Assembly: GCF_028858515.1 (NCBI RefSeq) | Contig: NZ_JAPJZJ010000003.1 | Coordinates: 1 to 64,000, forward strand | Source: Aurantiacibacter sp. D1-12 | GTDB lineage: Bacteria; Pseudomonadota; Alphaproteobacteria; Sphingomonadales; Sphingomonadaceae | DNA length: 64,000 nucleotides | Direction of reading: 5' to 3' | Shown here: in pieces, positions 62,369 through 64,000 of the stretch | How positions within the stretch are numbered: position 1 is the first letter of the stretch | Layout of the letters: each line of letters opens with the position of its first letter | Notes under the pieces: generated by a model | Database searches by the model: none | Seen by the model: the letters and a program-made list of their open reading frames with translations, nothing else | Told to the model about the DNA's origin: nothing | Position numbers and translations under genes: made by a program

Positions 62369-63393
62369 AGGTCGGCGAATTCGAAGCTCCGGCTGCTCCG
62401 CACGGGGCTGCTGGCGGTCTGATTGACGGGATCGGCCGGCGGTTCGAATATCTGCGGCTGTCGGTGACCGATGTGTGTAACTTTCGTTGCACCTATTGTC
62501 TGCCCGATGGCTACAAGAAGCCTTGCAATCGCCCATCAGAACTCAGCGTTGACGAAGTGCGGCGCGTGGTAACGGCGTTTGCCAAACTGGGGCTTTGGAA
62601 GGTGCGCCTGACCGGAGGCGAACCGACGCTGCGGCGCGACTTTGAAGAGATCGCCCGCACAGTCGCGCAAGTTCCGGGCATCCGTCGTGTGGCGATGACA
62701 ACCAACGGATATCGACTTGCAGAGCGGACTGTCCAATGGCGAGCAGCAGGGATCAGCGCTATCAATATCAGCGTGGATTCACTCGATCCGGCGCGCTTTG
62801 CCGAGATCACCGGTCATGACAGGCTGAAGCAGGTTTTTTCCGGGATCGATGCGGCTCAGGGAGCGGGTTTCGACAGTATCAAGCTCAACGCAGTCTTGAT
62901 GCGAGGCGTCAATGACACGGAGCTTGAGGCGATGATCGATTTCGTATCGTCGCGCGATCTGTCGCTCCGCTTCATCGAGGTTATGCGCACCAACGATAAT
63001 GCCGAGTTCTTTGCCAAGCGGCACGTTGCGGGTCAGTCCGTGATTGATCGCTTGCAGGTCCTTGGCTGGTCGCGGCTGCCGCGACAGCCGGGCGCTGGCC
63101 CTGCGGTCGAGTTCGGGCACCAACAAGCGAAGGGCCGGATCGGCATAATCGCACCCTATTCGAAGGATTTTTGCGCGACCTGTAACCGCTTGCGCATGTC
63201 CTCGCTCGGCAAACTGCATTTGTGCCTGTTCGGCGACGCGGGGATCGATCTGCGTCCCTTGCTGCAGAGCGATGATGCGCAGGCCGAGCTTGTCGAACGG
63301 GTACGCAAGCTCACGTCGACAAAGGCGCCTGCGCATCGCCTGCACCAGGGAAATAGCGGCGCTACCCCTCATTTGGCATCGATTGGAGGTTGA
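62365..63393 (+). CDS. moaA: GTP 3',8-cyclase MoaA
   Basis: 342 residues from a GTG overlapping the ppiC stop. Radical-SAM cluster C38-x3-C42-x2-C45 (CNFRCTYC), the SAM-binding LTGGEPTLRRD, and the C-terminal second cluster in FCATCNRLRMSSLGKLHLC. It ends in Gly-Gly as required for MoaA. It makes the first intermediate of molybdenum cofactor synthesis from GTP. Its place in the nar operon would couple cofactor supply to NarG demand. Confidence 0.97.
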   Translation: MKVGEFEAPAAPHGAAGGLIDGIGRRFEYLRLSVTDVCNFRCTYCLPDGYKKPCNRPSELSVDEVRRVVTAFAKLGLWKVRLTGGEPTLRRDFEEIARTVAQVPGIRRVAMTTNGYRLAERTVQWRAAGISAINISVDSLDPARFAEITGHDRLKQVFSGIDAAQGAGFDSIKLNAVLMRGVNDTELEAMIDFVSSRDLSLRFIEVMRTNDNAEFFAKRHVAGQSVIDRLQVLGWSRLPRQPGAGPAVEFGHQQAKGRIGIIAPYSKDFCATCNRLRMSSLGKLHLCLFGDAGIDLRPLLQSDDAQAELVERVRKLTSTKAPAHRLHQGNSGATPHLASIGG

Positions 63394-63394
63394 A

Positions 63395-63652
63395 TTGGAA
63401 AGGGCAATCAACGTCGAACTCTGCGGCAAGCTCGCTGACAGCTATGGCGGCTCGGTCACACTCTACATCGCGCCTTGTGGCTTGCCTGTCAGGGAGCTCT
63501 TCGAGGCAGTGAGCAGCGCCTACCCGCTGCTCGAACCGATCCTTGCTAGCGGAAGCGTGAGAGCCTGCGTCAACGAAGTCATCGTGCCAGACCACGCCAT
63601 CATCCATCAAGGTGATACCGCCGCCCTTTTCCCACCTGTCTCCGGCGGATGA
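63395..63652 (+). CDS. moaD: Molybdopterin synthase small subunit MoaD
   Basis: 85 residues from TTG 63395, placed by the GGAGG at 63385-63389; the longer upstream frame lies inside moaA and is not used. Ubiquitin-like fold ending FPPVSGG with the Gly-Gly that receives the sulfur as thiocarboxylate. Conserved ACVNEVIVPDHAIIHQGDTAALFPPV is the MoaD C-terminal half. The stop overlaps moaE as ATGA. The TTG start is unusual but the only one with a ribosome site. Confidence 0.92.
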   Translation: MERAINVELCGKLADSYGGSVTLYIAPCGLPVRELFEAVSSAYPLLEPILASGSVRACVNEVIVPDHAIIHQGDTAALFPPVSGG

Positions 63653-64000
63653 GTACGCACGTAGAAGTTGTGCCGGCGGCATTCGATCCGCCAACGTGTC
63701 TGCAACAGTTCGTTGAGCGCATTGGAGACGAAGGCGCAGTCGTGAGCTTTACCGGTAGAGCGAGAGGGCATGCCAAGGATGGTGCGGGTATCGAAGCGCT
63801 CGTCCTCGAAAGCTACCGCGGGGTTACGCTCTCTTCTATGCAGCAAATTGTGGCGGACACACACGCAAAATTCCCGATATCCGCAAGCCATGTGATCCAC
63901 CGGGCAGGCCGGATTTCGCCGGAGGAATCGATTGTTTTCGTTGCAACCGCTTCGCGTCATCGCAGGGCTGCCTTCGAGGCCGCCGACTACCTGATGGATA
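63649..64000 (+). CDS. moaE: Molybdopterin synthase large subunit MoaE, 3' end outside window
   Basis: 117 residues visible from ATG 63649, overlapping the moaD stop. VVSFTGRARG (the usual GxxxxFxGxVR region), LVLESYRGVTLSSMQQI, VIHRAGRISPEESIVFVATASRHRAAFEAADYLMD are typical of MoaE. With MoaD it forms molybdopterin synthase, converting cyclic pyranopterin to molybdopterin. The frame is open to the right edge; the remainder, normally about 30 more residues, is not seen. Confidence 0.95.
   Translation, partial: MSTHVEVVPAAFDPPTCLQQFVERIGDEGAVVSFTGRARGHAKDGAGIEALVLESYRGVTLSSMQQIVADTHAKFPISASHVIHRAGRISPEESIVFVATASRHRRAAFEAADYLMD

Overview
The window reads as chromosomal DNA of an alphaproteobacterium, most likely a sphingomonad of the Erythrobacteraceae type. 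That assignment is inferred from gene content and order: a hisC-tyrC pair, metX/metW, a DUF1674 protein, hflKC next to degP and mrp, many NTGA start/stop overlaps and high GC. I could not run a taxonomic search.

Left part (1-7900): a three-gene RHS/YD-repeat operon running off the left edge (minus strand), then an AraC regulator with a perfect 18-bp palindrome just upstream, a secreted amidohydrolase, and about 600 bp of more AT-rich DNA with no recognisable gene. A LysR gene and a small unknown gene collide tail to tail at about 7.8-8.0 kb, which looks like a junction.

Aromatic amino acid region (8.8-22.7 kb): LysR/pirin/azoreductase, then a tightly packed eight-gene minus-strand operon (17713 down to 10281) behind a divergent Lrp/AsnC regulator. 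Its order is pterin-dependent aromatic amino acid hydroxylase, tryptophan 2,3-dioxygenase, kynurenine formamidase, kynureninase, nitrilase-fold amidohydrolase, gentisate-type cupin dioxygenase, FAH-family hydrolase and maleate isomerase. The order fits a complete tryptophan-to-fumarate route through 5-hydroxytryptophan and 5-hydroxyanthranilate. The hydroxylase carries Leu171 where phenylalanine hydroxylases have the substrate-discriminating Trp. This is my main candidate for an unusual system. After it come trxB, a MaoC-like gene, an enoyl-CoA hydratase, tyrC and hisC.

Central housekeeping region (22.7-48.5 kb): metX-GNAT-metW; an XRE regulator/membrane protein pair; a glutathione-dependent formaldehyde detoxification operon (adhC, cupin, VOC protein, fghA); an alpha/beta hydrolase; succinate-semialdehyde dehydrogenase; small exported proteins; a GST; msrB; PBP1A; degP; hflC/hflK; mrp; an orphan molybdenum hydroxylase large subunit; hemH; rsmB; msrA; an exported methyltransferase-like protein; aguB; folK; tRNA-Lys.

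Right part (48.5-64 kb): a nitrate respiration block that starts immediately after tRNA-Lys. It contains nnrS, an outer-membrane porin, a Crp/Fnr (Dnr-type) regulator, a double-length NarK1-NarK2 fusion, narGHJI, a PpiC-type prolyl isomerase and moaA-moaD-moaE (moaE cut by the right edge). Three FNR/Dnr-type boxes lie at the promoters. The block supplies transport, enzyme, assembly, cofactor synthesis and regulation for anaerobic nitrate reduction, apparently one long operon from narK to moaE.
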